Source of the DNA: Aradus depressus
Lineage: Eukaryota > Arthropoda > Insecta > Hemiptera > Aradidae
Reading direction: 5' to 3'
Assembly (NCBI GenBank): GCA_963662175.1
Contig: OY759222.1
Coordinates: forward strand, 16,068,222-16,132,221
Length of the DNA stretch: 64,000 nt
This document shows, one piece after another, positions 33,700-45,479 of this stretch. Position 1 is the stretch's first letter, and every line of letters starts with the position of its first letter. The position numbers and the translations under genes were made by a program. Under the pieces are notes generated by a model, which saw only the letters and a program-made list of their open reading frames with translations, did no database searches and was not told where the DNA came from.

Positions 33700-34500
33700 T
33701 TGCACATTTAGTGATAATAATAAAAATATTTATTTCCATTAAACCATAACATTAAAATTTATAGAACAAGATAGCTTATAGGTAATATAAATTAGATATA
33801 TAAACAGTTATTACCCATAGGGACATAATTAGTAGTAAAAACAAATAAAAAATAAATAATACAAAACAAATTAGTATAAAAATAATAAATACAATAGATA
33901 GTTCTTAATTATAATTTAAATTATGATAAATATTTTTTATATGATTTCAAATGTTTTTCTGTGGGGCTTAAGGCAAGTTTACACTTTCCCAGGAAAATTA
34001 TGAAATCTGTCAGACATTCGAAGTTAACTTTTCAACGAAATTTCATATTTTCCGACCTCGTAAGACATCTGAAAGCGAAAACTTTTATTTTGAACCCGAG
34101 ACATGTTTGACTTTTAACCAGAACAATAAGTGTATTAAATAAAATTAAATTGTGTTCATAAAATTTTTTCTGGGATAAACCTGGGCTAAAGGCTTCTCGT
34201 GAGTCTTTCAACGAAAAAAAATAAATTAACGAACACACAAATAATCCTGATGATATTAATATTTATCAACTATAAATATATCGTAGTGTTCGTGAAATAC
34301 AGAAATTAGTGGAAAAATAGTGTTGACAGTCGATGATCATAATTATAATTCATGGAGATTATTAATCTAAATAAAGCCTTATCGTTGCCATTAAGCTCAT
34401 GAGGATGAACTCATCCTGCCCTAGTTGTAGAACATGAGGACAATAGAATAAATTTAAAAAATAATAATAATAATTACTTCAAAGATAATAGAAAAAAAAA
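33700..34500. other. AT-rich stretch, nothing recognised
   Basis: Very AT-rich with many short A/T runs. 34020-34060 (AACGAAATTTCATATTTTCC) may be a Rep-B end fragment. Confidence 0.4.
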
Positions 34501-34503
34501 ATA

Positions 34504-34930
34504 TCGTCTGTGAACCACCATGTAATTTTCGAGCGCAATTTAATAAATTAACGTTTCACTATCCTTCTGACACCAATCTACCGAGTTGCGTGAAAATCAA
34601 TATGTCTTATTCAGAGACTTATTAATCCTCATACTAAATTCCTTGTCGATACATTGATTAAATCGACCGTTTTTAGGATTTTTTAGTAGAGCCACCTCCT
34701 TAAATCCCGTTCTTCTCTTTAGTCAATTTCGTTTCCAGGATTCTGGATACGAATATGGAATATCTTGTCGATATATTCATTCTATCTGGAGTTATCGTGT
34801 TCATAAAATTGACATAGAGAGACATTTTTACTTATCCAACTATACGAAGTATAGGGGAAGTTATGTAATCAGTCAGAAATTCGATGTTCAGTTTTTACCG
34901 GAATTTTAAGACCGGACGCCTTGGAAATAA
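34504..34930 (+). repeat. Rep-B copy
   Basis: GTCTGTGAACCACCATGTAA opens a diverged copy that ends in an inverted end segment near 34835-34920 (AACTATACGAAGTATAGGGG). A minus-strand copy follows immediately. Confidence 0.55.
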
Positions 34931-34934
34931 AAAA

Positions 34935-35430
34935 AAGTCTGTCTGTCTGTGTCTGTGAACAATGTAACTACCGATAGAATGAATGTACCGATACGAAATT
35001 GTATATATGTAACCAGGAATCCATAAGGGCGACATCTATTGACATTCGTGGGCGCCGGTACCTCAGTGGTACGCGTGCTTGCTTACTAAGCTCAAGATCG
35101 TGGGTTCAAAACCCAAGGAGGCCCTTCGTTCATTTTATCTGGGAGCTAAAATAAACTTAAACATGCCGTCCTTCGTTGAAGACCCCTACACTAGGTCAAT
35201 GAAAATTTAGAGTAGGTAGGAAAAATTTAGTACTCCCATAGTAGAATAGGGCTCATGTCCACCAGTGTGAAAAGCTCTGGTAGTAGGCGATTTGACCTTG
35301 TAGTTAAAGCCCGGGCATGAGTCATAATAGCTAACTTATTGGAATTCAGTCAAATCGGCCGATGATAACTGAACATCGATTTTCTTACCTATTACATAAC
35401 TTCCTATTCCTGGGAAAGTAAATTGACAGT
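34935..35430 (-). repeat. Rep-B copy (minus) split by SINE-A
   Basis: AAGTCTGTCTGTCTGTGTCT then GAATCCATAAGGGCGACATC on the left continues on the right with GAATTCAGTCAAATCGGCCG. SINE-A copy 13 lies between. ATTGACATT on the left and ATTGGAATT on the right may be its diverged target-site duplication. Confidence 0.6.
35049..35338 (+). mobile_element. SINE-A copy 13
   Basis: GGGCGCCGGTACCTCAGTGG head with B-box-like GGGTTCAAAACCC, core, and tail CATGAGTCATAATAGCTAAC. A short segment between GCCGTCCTTCG and AAGACCCC is missing. Confidence 0.85.
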
Positions 35431-35809
35431 CTGATCGAAATAATCGATTGTTTTGTTGAATTGACGGTCAATGCCCAAACCAATTGTTTCCAGTTAAACA
35501 TAACATTATGTAATTCATTTGACATTTAATGTTTCTTCATTATCATGCTCAGTTACATAAATGATTCACGGTGAGAATAGCAAAATTAGTCATATTATCT
35601 GAAATGGGCTTCGGAAATGTCCAGACGATGCAAGAAATGGGGAAAATAAAGCCTTCCCCGAAGTGAATGTCTTCTCTTTGTTCTGGTTTTCCTGTAGACT
35701 CTGTAAAACCCACAAGTGTCTAGCGCCTAATTGGGTTTTACAGAAATAGAAATAGAATATCTTCGATCAGTTGTGACATTTCTACATAATTACTTTACTT
35801 TTACTTTCA

Positions 35810-35975
35810 GGGGGGCATGTTGCTCTGGTCGCAACATCTCACTATGGTTTGCGGGTTCGAATCCCGTCCGGGTGTGAGTTTATTTCGTAGATAAAACTCC
35901 CTCCCGGGACCATGGATGTTGTAAATAACTAAATAACACGGTTACAGGGACATGGCTAATATGCATCTCTCTCTC
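35810..35975 (+). mobile_element. SINE-B copy 1
   Basis: tRNA-derived SINE with B-box-like GCGGGTTCGAATCCCGTCCG, then GTGAGTTTATTTCGTAGATA, CCTCCCGGGACCATGGATGT and CATGGCTAATATGCAT. Compared with copy 2 it lacks the segment GGTGGCCGTGCGGGCTAGAG near the 5' end. Confidence 0.75.
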
Positions 35976-36000
35976 TCGTTTATATAAAAATATATATATA

Positions 36001-36731
36001 ATGGATAAGGGATAACCCTATAGTCCTGGTACAAAAAGTTGAGAGTGAAGGTGAACGACACAAAATCAGTTCATCACCCTTCGTCGAAAATATATCTGCC
36101 CTCCAGTGTACCTCAATAACAATTCCGTTAAAAAACGAAGTCCGCAATCTAGACCTCATACTCGACAAACTAACTTGGAATCCTCATACAAGACTGAAAA
36201 GACAAGAAATAAACGGACATTATAAACTTTTACTAAGACTACTAAACAAAAGATCCAAATTAACTTTGAAAACAAAACTACTTATATACAACGCAGTACT
36301 CAAACCTATGTGGATTTACGGATTCGAACTCTGGGGTTCGTATAGCCAATGCTCTTATTAAGTCTCCAACAAAACTCTTCACACTGACCTTAACGTACCT
36401 TTTGTCACCGAAGTTGCTAAATCCAAGTATAAAAAATTATTATTATTCCCTTCTTAGTTCTCACAATAATCCTCTAGTCCATGCCCTTCATTCTGCCACA
36501 CTTCCCCAACGACGGCTTAAGCGTCAATGGCTTATAGACCTCCTTAGCAGCAGCAGTGACAGTGGCAGTGATTAGTTAAAAATGAGAGGAAACTAGTGAC
36601 TAGGGAGTGTCACAACTGGGTGATTTCTCCCCTCTTGACATTTTGACATTGCCATTATCTCTCTATTAGCACATTTGCTTGTATTTATTTTTATACAGTT
36701 GTAAATATCTGTTTGTAAAAAAAAAAAAAAG
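36001..36731 (+). pseudogene. Degraded 5'-truncated Jockey copy
   Basis: Broken frames encode DKLTWNPHTRLKRQEINGHY, then KTKLLIYNAVLKPMWIYGFE and LWGS, close to the C-terminal part of the full-length Jockey ORF2 at 26726-29413. A poly-A tail of about 14 A lies at 36717-36731. Stops and frameshifts are many. It adjoins SINE-B copy 1 and a TA run on its left. Confidence 0.75.
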
Positions 36732-36734
36732 TTA

Positions 36735-36860
36735 AGCCTAATGGAATTCCGTTCACAACTCTGGGGGTCCGAAAACATGAAATTCCGGCGAGAACATAAC
36801 ATGGAATTGCTTACATATAACACAACTTCCCTTCACCACGTATAGCTGGTTGGGGAAGTA
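36735..36860 (+). repeat. Rep-B 3' end fragment
   Basis: GGGGTCCGAAAACATGAAAT then TCCGGCGAGAACATAACATG, ending AGCTGGTTGGGGAAGTAAAA. Confidence 0.55.
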
Positions 36861-37750
36861 AAAAAACAGTTTCTATAACAAATTATAGCATTAAAAATCA
36901 AAACTAAATTTGTTAAATATCATTTCGAAATGTCCCCCTTAAAAATAACTGTGAGGTGTGTAAACCGGTTTGAGATTAAAAAAAAACTATATTATTTGTT
37001 TAGTTTGGAATTACTGAAATTCCAATTTCGATTCATTTTAAAAAGTAAAATTAACTGTCTTATTACAACAAATCTGGCGTTACAATAAGATCCCTGTGTC
37101 CTTACAATCCTTGTTCGACTTCGTGTGACAGAGATCTGAAATGTTTTTATAATATATCTTCATAACAATATAATAATTATAATAATCTCAGTATTTCTTG
37201 AGATTATTTTAACAATAATTATTGTTGTTATAATAATTATTTTTATTGTTTTGGTCTTCCTTCAGGATATTCCTGAAACAATGGCCTTGAAGGTCCTCAC
37301 AAATATTAACACAGACCTAGACAAATATTATAAGCGGCGTTACTTATTTTAAAAACTATTGTCATCCTAATACGAAGGCCTTTATTTGCATTTATTGTAT
37401 GTATTTTGTTTTATTCGTCAGATGAAAATTTCTGTCTCCTTTCATACTTTTATGATTACTTAAGTTGAATGGTCTAAATAAGGTAGAGGGAAACTTTTCA
37501 AGTGTATGGGCTAGCAGGGAAATTCAAATATTATGTTGGCAAAACTAAATAAAAAAATAATAATTACATATTTTGCAGTATTTAAAAAAAATGTTGTGGC
37601 TATACAGGATTTCTTATACGAGCTTACAGATCACTCTCCCTTCCCAAACACATTTCATACTGGCATCAGCGGTATTTGTCGTTTTATTGTAAAGCATAAT
37701 TCTGAGAGTGACTTTCGTATAGGGGGAGAGAAAGTGGTTGCTATTATTAT
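36860..37750. other. AT-rich stretch, nothing recognised
   Basis: No gene or named repeat seen. Short frames are typical of random AT-rich DNA. Confidence 0.45.
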
Positions 37751-37755
37751 TATTT

Positions 37756-37775
37756 TATATATATATATATAAGCA

Positions 37776-37860
<85 letters not shown>

Positions 37861-37864
37861 TATA
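37756..37864. repeat. TA microsatellite, left block
   Basis: About 100 bp of TA dinucleotides, nearly pure. It is directly continued, after the R1-like insertion, by TA blocks at 38254-38335. Confidence 0.9.
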
Positions 37865-38253
37865 TGACAGCGGAGCACGTGCTGTTTGAGTGCCCACGCT
37901 TGGCCACGGAAAGAGCAATTATGGCTAGTCAGCTGCAAACCCGAGCGACGCCAGAAAATCTGGTCAGCTTGATGCTGCTTGGCGAGGACAACTGGAAGGC
38001 GGTAGCGGACATGGCTAGACAAGCTGTGATGCACCTACGCGCAGAAGATAGAGAGAGGAGAAGACCACCTGTGTGATGGCACCAATGACGTAGGCTGATG
38101 GCCATTCCGCCCCGAGCGAAGTAATGCCTGGCGGCAGTCCCGCGCGGGGTAAAATTGGAGTATTCCAGGGTGAGGTTTTTAGTGGGTAGAGGTCCTCGGA
38201 CAGAGTCCCACACTTGTGTGTAAAAGCATTTTCCAAACACCCTGATAAAAAAA
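37865..38253 (+). mobile_element. R1-clade-like LINE 3' end inside a TA microsatellite
   Basis: A frame to a TGA at 38074-38076 reads [40 protein letters not shown] and so on. [12 protein letters not shown] is the C-terminal zinc-knuckle region of R1/LOA-group ORF2 proteins. A GC-rich 3' UTR of about 175 bp ends CCAAACACCCTGATAAAAAA. The left flank is (TA)n and the right flank is (TA)n, so the fragment lies within the microsatellite. R1-clade elements are known for sequence-specific targets. Confidence 0.75.
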
Positions 38254-38337
38254 ATATATATATATATATATATATATATAGATATAGTATATATATATAT
38301 ATTATGTATTATATTATGTGTATATATATATATATTA
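38254..38337. repeat. TA microsatellite, right block
   Basis: Interrupted TA repeats following the R1-like 3' end. Confidence 0.85.
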
Positions 38338-39250
38338 TTTTTTTCATTTATAACTGAGGATTCTAAGTGATTGGAAATTTAATAAGAAATATTTGTGATA
38401 GGAAAAAATGTTCGGATAAAACAAGGAAACGTCTAAAAAGTTGTGTTTCAAAACGTCATTTAAGTACGGTGTAATGTAAACATCGTCACCATGGCAACTG
38501 GGGACGAAGCAAGATTTTTTCATGAATACATTTAGAAAAACAAAAAAAACATCCAGACAAAATTTAATGACCAAGAAATAATAGTAAAATCAACAAAATG
38601 AAAATTAAATAAGACAAAAAAACAAAATTTCGAAAGTCAAACACAATAGAAATAATTAAATATCACCAATAAGGCTTATCAATGAAAACTTTGAACATTC
38701 ATAATGAACCCAAAATAATAAAACAAGAAAGAAAGAAGACAACGAAAAGAAAGGAAATTTATTAAGCTTGAAGATGAAAATAAAAGAAACATAAAATTAA
38801 TTAATTAAATGAATTATTTTTACAACGCAACTGGAAGAAATGGAAGTCGACAGGTTGTAGGCTCTTTTTATATGGAAATTCCCCCCACGAGTTATGGATA
38901 AAATATAACCAAATGAACTGAAAAGGTAAGAACATCAAAGAGTAAAATTGGATCAAGAAAAAGTGGACTATTAAAGAGAAAGTGGGAAAATAGAGAAAGA
39001 AGAAAAAACCTGTAGTAGGGAAACTGTCCGATGAAAATCGATAAAAATTTTCAAGAAAGAACAAATAATTATTTAAAGAATTTTGAGAAAGAAAAACCAG
39101 AAGAATATTGGAAAATATAAAAGCATAGCAAAATAAAGGAATAGGAGTGGGGGTAAAAGATGCAGCCCAAACCATTTCATATAAAATGTATCTTTCAGTT
39201 TTCTCTACAACTTTTACTTGAAAAGATTGATTAGTTCATAAATATATAAG
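38338..39250. other. A/G-rich stretch, no gene seen
   Basis: The plus strand is unusually purine-rich (long A/G stretches, for example 38720-38800 and 38960-39130). A 124-codon minus frame at 38801-39175 is Phe/Leu/Ser-rich for that reason and is not taken as a gene. Confidence 0.5.
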
Positions 39251-39254
39251 CGAT

Positions 39255-39500
39255 ATCTTGTAAAAATGTAGTTAGGCCCTGAAGTAAAGAGGCCTCAATT
39301 TTCAACAGATTTTGGCTAAATGTAATCAGATGTAAATTAGCACATGTTACTTCTTCATTGCAAATTTCAAGTTAATAGCTACAATCGTTTTTACGTTAGA
39401 GCGCTCACAACTTTACAATCTCACATCCACCCACAAAAATCAGTTGAAAACTCGACCTTGAATTTTCGCACGATTACAATACTTTCTTATAATATAATAA
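39255..39500 (+). repeat. Rep-C copy
   Basis: GAGGCCTCAATTTTCAACAG, GTTAATAGCTACAATCGTTT and ACGATTACAATAC match the 15310-15600 copy. Confidence 0.5.
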
Positions 39501-39642
39501 TTTAATAATGAATATTGTCATTAACAAGTTTAACAATCATAAAGCACTTATTTCATGTTTAAGGCTGATTTACGCAGAACATATTGATGTGTAGTACAAT
39601 GTAATAACACAACAATGAGATCAGGATAAAAGGAATATAATT

Positions 39643-39705
39643 TTTGATGGTCCCGAGCATGTACGATATTAAAATTCATTTAGGACTCAAGTTCAGAGCG
39701 CTCTC
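39643..39705 (+). mobile_element. SINE-A copy 14, small fragment
   Basis: GATGGTCCCGAGCATGTACG followed by a short piece of core with AGAGCGCTCTC. Heavily deleted. Confidence 0.5.
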
Positions 39706-40225
39706 TGAATCACCTAACGTGTACCTGAATGAGGGTTTTCCAAATGTTTACCATGAGTGGCAGTCAATGGCGGAAGGGAGCGTCAGAGAATTCTCGCGAC
39801 CACACCATTAGAGACAACAAAATCCAAGGTAGCTCTCTGAAAGGAAAAACCCTGCAACTAAAAAAAATATGTTCTCATATTGATAAACAAATTGCAGGGG
39901 CGGGCTTTGTACCCTCATTTCTAGCAGCTAGGATAAAGTCAATCAACGCATTTTAAGGGAGCCTTTGGAGGCTAGGCTTATCACCAGGCCATTCTGTAAG
40001 ATAAGTAAAGGAGAAATACAGTGACTGGTCACAAGGATGAAGTTATCACCTAAAGTTAATAGTCAAAATAAATTTACCTCAGTGTTGCCATTTTTAGTTA
40101 AATAATCAAACTGAACAAGAAAAAATGTTTCCTTAGGCCTAAGGTAAGAGAGATAAAGTTGAGAACGAAATAAACTACTGGATATTGCAGATATTTGAAA
40201 AGTAATACCAAAAATAAAAGGCGTC
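39706..40225. other. Unassigned stretch
   Basis: A 75-codon frame at 39729-39956 has no recognisable motif. Nothing else seen. Confidence 0.4.
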
Positions 40226-40227
40226 GG

Positions 40228-40525
40228 TGAATTACCGGCAATGGTCTTCCACAGAAGCAATTAATCAAATAAGTTTTCGCTCTCCCCCCAAAATCAATCG
40301 AGTGTTCGGGCTTCAGATCAAAATACATTAATTACATCGGTTGTTAGGGTTTTTGAGTCGAGCCCGTCTCCTCTGATCTCCCTTTCCCATTGGCGGATTG
40401 GGCTGAAAACCAACAGATGTCGTCTAGACTTCTGTGTACACATATCGAGAGTTATAATGTTCACAGACCCACACATAGACAGACTTTTTTTTAAAACTTA
40501 TAGAATCAAGGTTTTGAAGAAGTTT
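40228..40525 (+). repeat. Rep-B copy, left of an inverted pair
   Basis: CGGTGAATTACCGGCAATGG to the CACAGACCCACACATAGACA segment. A minus-strand copy starts directly after it. Confidence 0.65.
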
Positions 40526-40529
40526 TGTT

Positions 40530-41062
40530 TATTCAGAACCTTCTAAGGTCGACACCTATTGAATTTCAGCCAAATCGAATCGAAAAAGTAGAGGAAAGGC
40601 TCAACACAAAAAACTCCGGAGAAATGAATGTATTTAGACGAAATTTCATATATTTCAAAGCCCTTTAAAGACGACATCTATTGAATTTCAGCCAAATCGA
40701 CCTGAGAAGGGGCAGATTAGGGGAAAGCTTAAAAATAAAACTCTAAAAACAGACGTCAAAGCCCTATGAATACGACACATATTAGTTTTCAGCGAAATCA
40801 GTCGTATTGATCAGAGGGAGGCTCAACTGAAAAATACCAATAACTACCGATGCAATGAATGTATCGAACCTCACACTTTATATTTAAATTCAAAACCCGA
40901 TAAGGATGGCATCTATCAATTTTCCGTGCAATTAGTAGAATGTATCGACACAAAATTATGTATGATTCAGAAGCCACTTAAGGAGTTTGGAGGGAGAGCG
41001 AAAACATAATTGATTAATTACTGCTGGGGAAGTACATAGCCAATGATTCACCAAGTTTCTTT
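40530..41062 (-). repeat. Rep-B copy (minus), right of an inverted pair
   Basis: Several ~110-130-bp internal units (ATTGAATTTCAGCCAAATCG / AATGAATGTAT) are followed by GCTGGGGAAGTACATAGCCA and ATGATTCACC. This copy best shows the internal tandem structure. Confidence 0.7.
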
Positions 41063-41064
41063 CT

Positions 41065-41870
41065 TCGATATTACATTTCAAACTGTTATAATAAACAAGT
41101 TAATTTATTTCTTAGCTTAATAAGTTGTCTTAGGCTTAAGGACATTTTTCAGTTTGATTATTAAACTAGAAAGGGTAGCATTGAGGTTTTATCGTATTGT
41201 TCATTTACATAATTTACAAAATAAGCTCGAATTGGCTTGAAACGTTCCCTTAAATATTAAAAGATTAAAATTTGGAAGATACTTTACCTGGTGTGTCTTC
41301 CTTTCGGCCTTCATCTCTGTTAGAAGCTTAGGATAATTTCAAAATTCTGTTTCCTGAATTCTTCTTGAGTTGAAGAACACCTTAACGAAGATTCTCCATT
41401 GAAGATATGACTAATCTTTCCATTCATCCAGTGTTGGATGTTTCCTCTATCATTTTACATCTTCTGCAGAATAGATCAGGAACATAACCTGTGACAAGGT
41501 TATCTTGATACCTGCTCTTCATAATCTGAAATAAGTGCAAACATACTTTAAAAAAATAATAATAATAATAATTAAGGAAAAATACATCATATGCATGAAC
41601 AGGGATCACAATTATTATTATTTTAAATTAAAAAGTAATTTAATTTTCAAATATATTCAAGGTTTTAAATAATTGTTTTCACTGTGCAAATTCTACTTGG
41701 GAAAAATCTACATCAACAATTTCCCAGAAAATGAAAATTATTCCACTTCAATGAGCCTTGAGATTTCTGACATTTCAAGACCGGTATTGAGAAAAACATT
41801 CTCACGAAGCTTATGATCACAGGGGCAGTGAGGAGCCATGGAAGTTCACATTAGATTTTATTCATTTATA
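41065..41870. other. AT-rich stretch, nothing recognised
   Basis: No coding or repeat signature seen apart from short (AAT)n at about 41556-41575. Confidence 0.4.
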
Positions 41871-41876
41871 AGATGA

Positions 41877-42140
41877 AAATATTAATAAAGTTGAAATAGA
41901 GTTCATTTATGTGCCATTAAACATATACTGGACATAGAATTTTCATGAAATTTTACATGTAGCATCTTTGGAAGCTAGTTCAAATATAATGCAAAAACAA
42001 TACTAGCATCTATTAGAATTTATAAGAGGGAAATTAAGAAAATATATTGATAAAGTTGAAATGGAGTTCGTTTATATCTGTTAGATCAAACAAAAACAGA
42101 AAATCAAATTTTCATGAAATTTTACATGTAGCACCCCAAT
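41877..42140 (+). repeat. Diverged tandem duplication, period about 165 bp
   Basis: AATAAAGTTGAAATAGAGTT then GAATTTTCATGAAATTTTAC in the first unit recur as GATAAAGTTGAAATGGAGTT then CAAATTTTCATGAAATTTTA in the second. A 73-codon frame overlapping the end (42047-42268) is not recognised. Confidence 0.6.
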
Positions 42141-42269
42141 CAAATATTCATTTTAGCTTTTTAATGGTTCTTGTACTGATATTTGTTGTTATATGCATAT
42201 TTAACGTAGGATTAACGAGAGAAAGAGACGCCTTTGAGGCGACGGGACTTCAGAAGTTGAAAGGTTAGG

Positions 42270-44000
42270 GTGACTAGGCACTAATCTGATAGGGGCTAGG
42301 AGGTTAGATAGTTTTCCCTCCACGGTGAAGAAAATTTCCCTCGTTTTCCCACTCAAGATCAGTGAGATTTCCTACTATTTTTCCCATTTTTTTTTCAAAT
42401 TGATGATTTTCATAAAAAAATCCCTTTATAGTAGTTTTATGTAATGTATACATCGATACTCAAAAGAGTCGCTGCGTTAAATTTAGTTTTTTGTTAATAT
42501 TAAAAATTTAATTATGAAAAATATGATAATCACATAAATGTTCGTACAAATACGAACATATTCGTACGTCTGGCAACACTGTTCCTACCTAATCACGATA
42601 CCCGAGTGACGTGAGACGTGATCACATGAGACATCGGTCCGTTGGCCTCGATCGGTCTTCATAGTTCATTGCTTCAATTTGATTCCCAGATTCATCTTTT
42701 GATAATTGCCCATGCAATGGATAGATAAAATCAATTTTTGCTTCTCCTGCAAAATTTGGGTAGTGGTGGTTAGGTCTTGTTAAAACTTAACAGATAATAT
42801 TACATCGTATCCGAAATGCCCAAGTTTGAAGAGTGGAAAAATTCCCTTTTTTCACACAAAATGGGAAATTTCCCACGATGTGGAAGCCTTGCTCCCGGGC
42901 AACTGAGTGAACCTGCTATAGATAATGCATAAATAAAAATAAAAATAAATTGTAAAAAGTGTCTCGTTCCAGCAGTCATTGCAATTTCATGAATTCCGAT
43001 CCCTTGGATTCAAAAAATCAAAATTGAGTAAAACTTCTTTTGTTTGCTTGCATTTTGACTTAAATTCACCAGGTTTATTTTTCATAATGGAAAGGTGCAT
43101 ATAGGATGTATCGGTAAGTGTGATTGAATTAGAAAAATAAATTTATAAAATTTAAGGAAGCAATTTCATATAATCACAGTATGTTTTCTATTTACATCTT
43201 TTCGTTATTACTTTTTACGTCATTGTCATTTCGTTCATTATCAGTTACAGCGTTTACATGAGAATCCTCTTAAAACTAAACAATAGCATTAATTAATATA
43301 AATATTATAACGGGTATAAAATGAACATCTGATTATATTATCAGCTGACTCCATTGTGCGTCATTTCCGTCGCACGTTCGAAATTACAGATTAATTTTCG
43401 TAAGGCATAACAATTTAAAACAAGTTTCACTTCAAAAATGAAAAAAAAAAAAAAAAAAAAAAAATCCTATTGGTGTAAGTGAACATGATAGGACGAATAG
43501 GTTTCCAAGTTAAATTTTTATTTAACTATCTTGAGAATTAACGTATAAAAAAAAAACTACAATGCTCTATTTTGAAAAACCTGTTTAGAATTTCTGTAGA
43601 AACGATATTGAGACAAATATGGCAGGATTTCCCCCGAATCATCAGGATGTGAACCTTTTCTACAGGTCTGACCTTGTTTTTTCTCAATGGAACCGTTTCT
43701 TACATTTTGTACCGGACGTCTTATCTTGAAATCTATTTTCGACAACAGACTCGTGTTTCTCATCTAAATGGTCCTACATTTAGGTAGTCACCGCACCTCA
43801 AGAAGAATGTAACAAGATTTGATTTCATTCCACATCAAGAAGGTGTACATGCTCCTGTAAAGATTTGGATGCGTTCCCAGTCGAATCATTAAGTAGCTAA
43901 AATCGCTATGTTATTGGTGGTAGGAAGATTTTGACAATAACTTCTTATTTCGCACCTAAAGAGCAGCCTCAAGGCTGACCGCTAGAGCTAGGATTCTAAG
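42270..44000. other. AT-rich stretch, no gene seen
   Basis: Contains an A run of about 24 at 43440-43464. No gene, SINE or LINE recognised. Confidence 0.4.
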
Positions 44001-44008
44001 GAATGTAA

Positions 44009-44062
44009 CAATATCGTCTCAGGATCCTGAAAGAAGATTTATCTTAAAGAAATATAAATATA
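44009..44062 (+). repeat. Direct repeat, left copy
   Basis: Shares CGTCTCAGGATCC then AAGAAGATTTATCTTAAAGA and AATATAAATAT with 44747-44800. SINE-A copy 15 lies between. Confidence 0.7.
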
Positions 44063-44130
44063 TTTTAAATATAAATATAAATAGTGCCAATTTTATCAGG
44101 AATTTTATATTAATGTACCTCCTATTATTG

Positions 44131-44474
44131 AGGGCGCCAGTAGCTCAGTGGTTTGCGTGCTTGTTTACTGAGCTCAAGATAGCGGGTTCGAGACACGGCC
44201 GAGACCCTTAGTATCTGGGGGTAAAATAAACATAAGCATGTCGTCCTTCGGATGGGACGTAAAGCGATGGTCCCGAGCCTGTACGATGTCAGGTACCTAC
44301 TTGTTAAAGACCCATACACTAAGTCAATAAAAATTTACAGTAAGTAGGTAAAATTTAGGACTTCCATAGTAGAGTCGGGCTCATATCCACCAGAGATTGA
44401 CGAAAGAGCATTCTGGTAGTAGGCGATATGACCTTGTAGTTAAAGCACGGGCATGAGTCATAATAACGTAACTC
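44131..44474 (+). mobile_element. SINE-A copy 15, full length
   Basis: AGGGCGCCAGTAGCTCAGTG head; the B box is mutated (GGGTTCGAGACACGG). All later blocks are present to CATAATAACGTAACT. Confidence 0.88.
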
Positions 44475-44746
44475 AAAATAAAAAAATATAAATAACGATG
44501 TAATATAAGTGATCTACAAAAATATTTTTAGTAATCAATGGGCATTACTCATCAGCTTCCATAGTCATTACTAACATTTATTATCAGCATCAACCGCAAA
44601 ATTATCCATTTATTAAAAAGGAGGATAATTCTAGATTGGGGACAGCTTGTTTGCTTGAGTAGCGACGATCATAGGCGTATGTTTATTGCTGAAAACGCGT
44701 TTGGGTAAGGCTACAAAGCGTATCCCAATTTTACAGATAGATTGTA

Positions 44747-44800
44747 CGTATAACAATACCGTCTCAGGATCCTTTAAGAAGATTTATCTTAAAGAAATAT
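44747..44800 (+). repeat. Direct repeat, right copy
   Basis: Right partner of 44009-44062, with a few substitutions. Confidence 0.7.
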
Positions 44801-44915
44801 AAATATAATATCTACAAAATAGTGAATAAAAAATACTATCACTCATAATAATATTAATTCCTTTAAACTATAATGAATAATATTTATATTCTTTTTTTAT
44901 TTTGCATATTGTCTA

Positions 44916-45073
44916 TTACCAGAGCGCTCTTCCGTCACTCTGGTGGACATAAATCCGACTCTACTATGGGAGTTCTAAGTTTTGCCTACCCTAAATTTTT
45001 ATTCACTTAGGGTAGAGATCTTTAACGAGTATCTGACATCATAAAGGCTAGAGACAATCGCTTAACGGCCTTA
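44916..45073 (-). mobile_element. SINE-A copy 16, 3' part (minus)
   Basis: Hairpin CCAGAGCGCTCTTCCGTCAC then TCTGGTGGACATAAATCCGA, and core up to CAATCGCTTAACGGCC. Confidence 0.75.
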
Positions 45074-45074
45074 G

Positions 45075-45165
45075 TCCAAACGATCGATACTTTTGAAAGG
45101 AAATCGAAAACTTTATTTCATTAATTCGTACTGAGGAAGTAGATTGCCGGCGATTCACCGACGAT
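45075..45165 (-). repeat. Rep-B end fragment (minus)
   Basis: CCAAACGATCGATAC, then ATTCGTACTGAGGAAGTAGA and CCGGCGATTCACCG. It joins SINE-A copy 16 directly. Confidence 0.55.
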
Positions 45166-45479
45166 TTTTTTTTATTTACTCATGATGATTACAAATTAAT
45201 TATAAAAATAAATTTAAAAAAAATTTGTTTATGTTATCAACAAGTATTGTAAAGCGGAGCAGGATTGAAGTGGTCAGATACCAACCGGTTTTACGGATAC
45301 TGGGCAACCTTCAGATCAGTTTGAAACTTATGTATGAGAATGGTATGTAAATCGTGACTTTGACTAATATATATGCGGAAGGCATCCATAGACTAACTTA
45401 AATCTTCCACTGGTAGACTTTATAGTGTGTTTAATGTTAATTTTGAAGTTTGTCTATAAACAACAATCTTTTTTTACTT

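Noticed and set aside
37756..38337. Promoter or origin from TA-rich DNA
   Set aside because: Pure dinucleotide repeats with a LINE fragment between them; no other support.
38801..39175. 124-codon minus-strand frame with membrane-like composition
   Set aside because: The hydrophobic look comes from a purine-rich plus strand; no start context, no motif.
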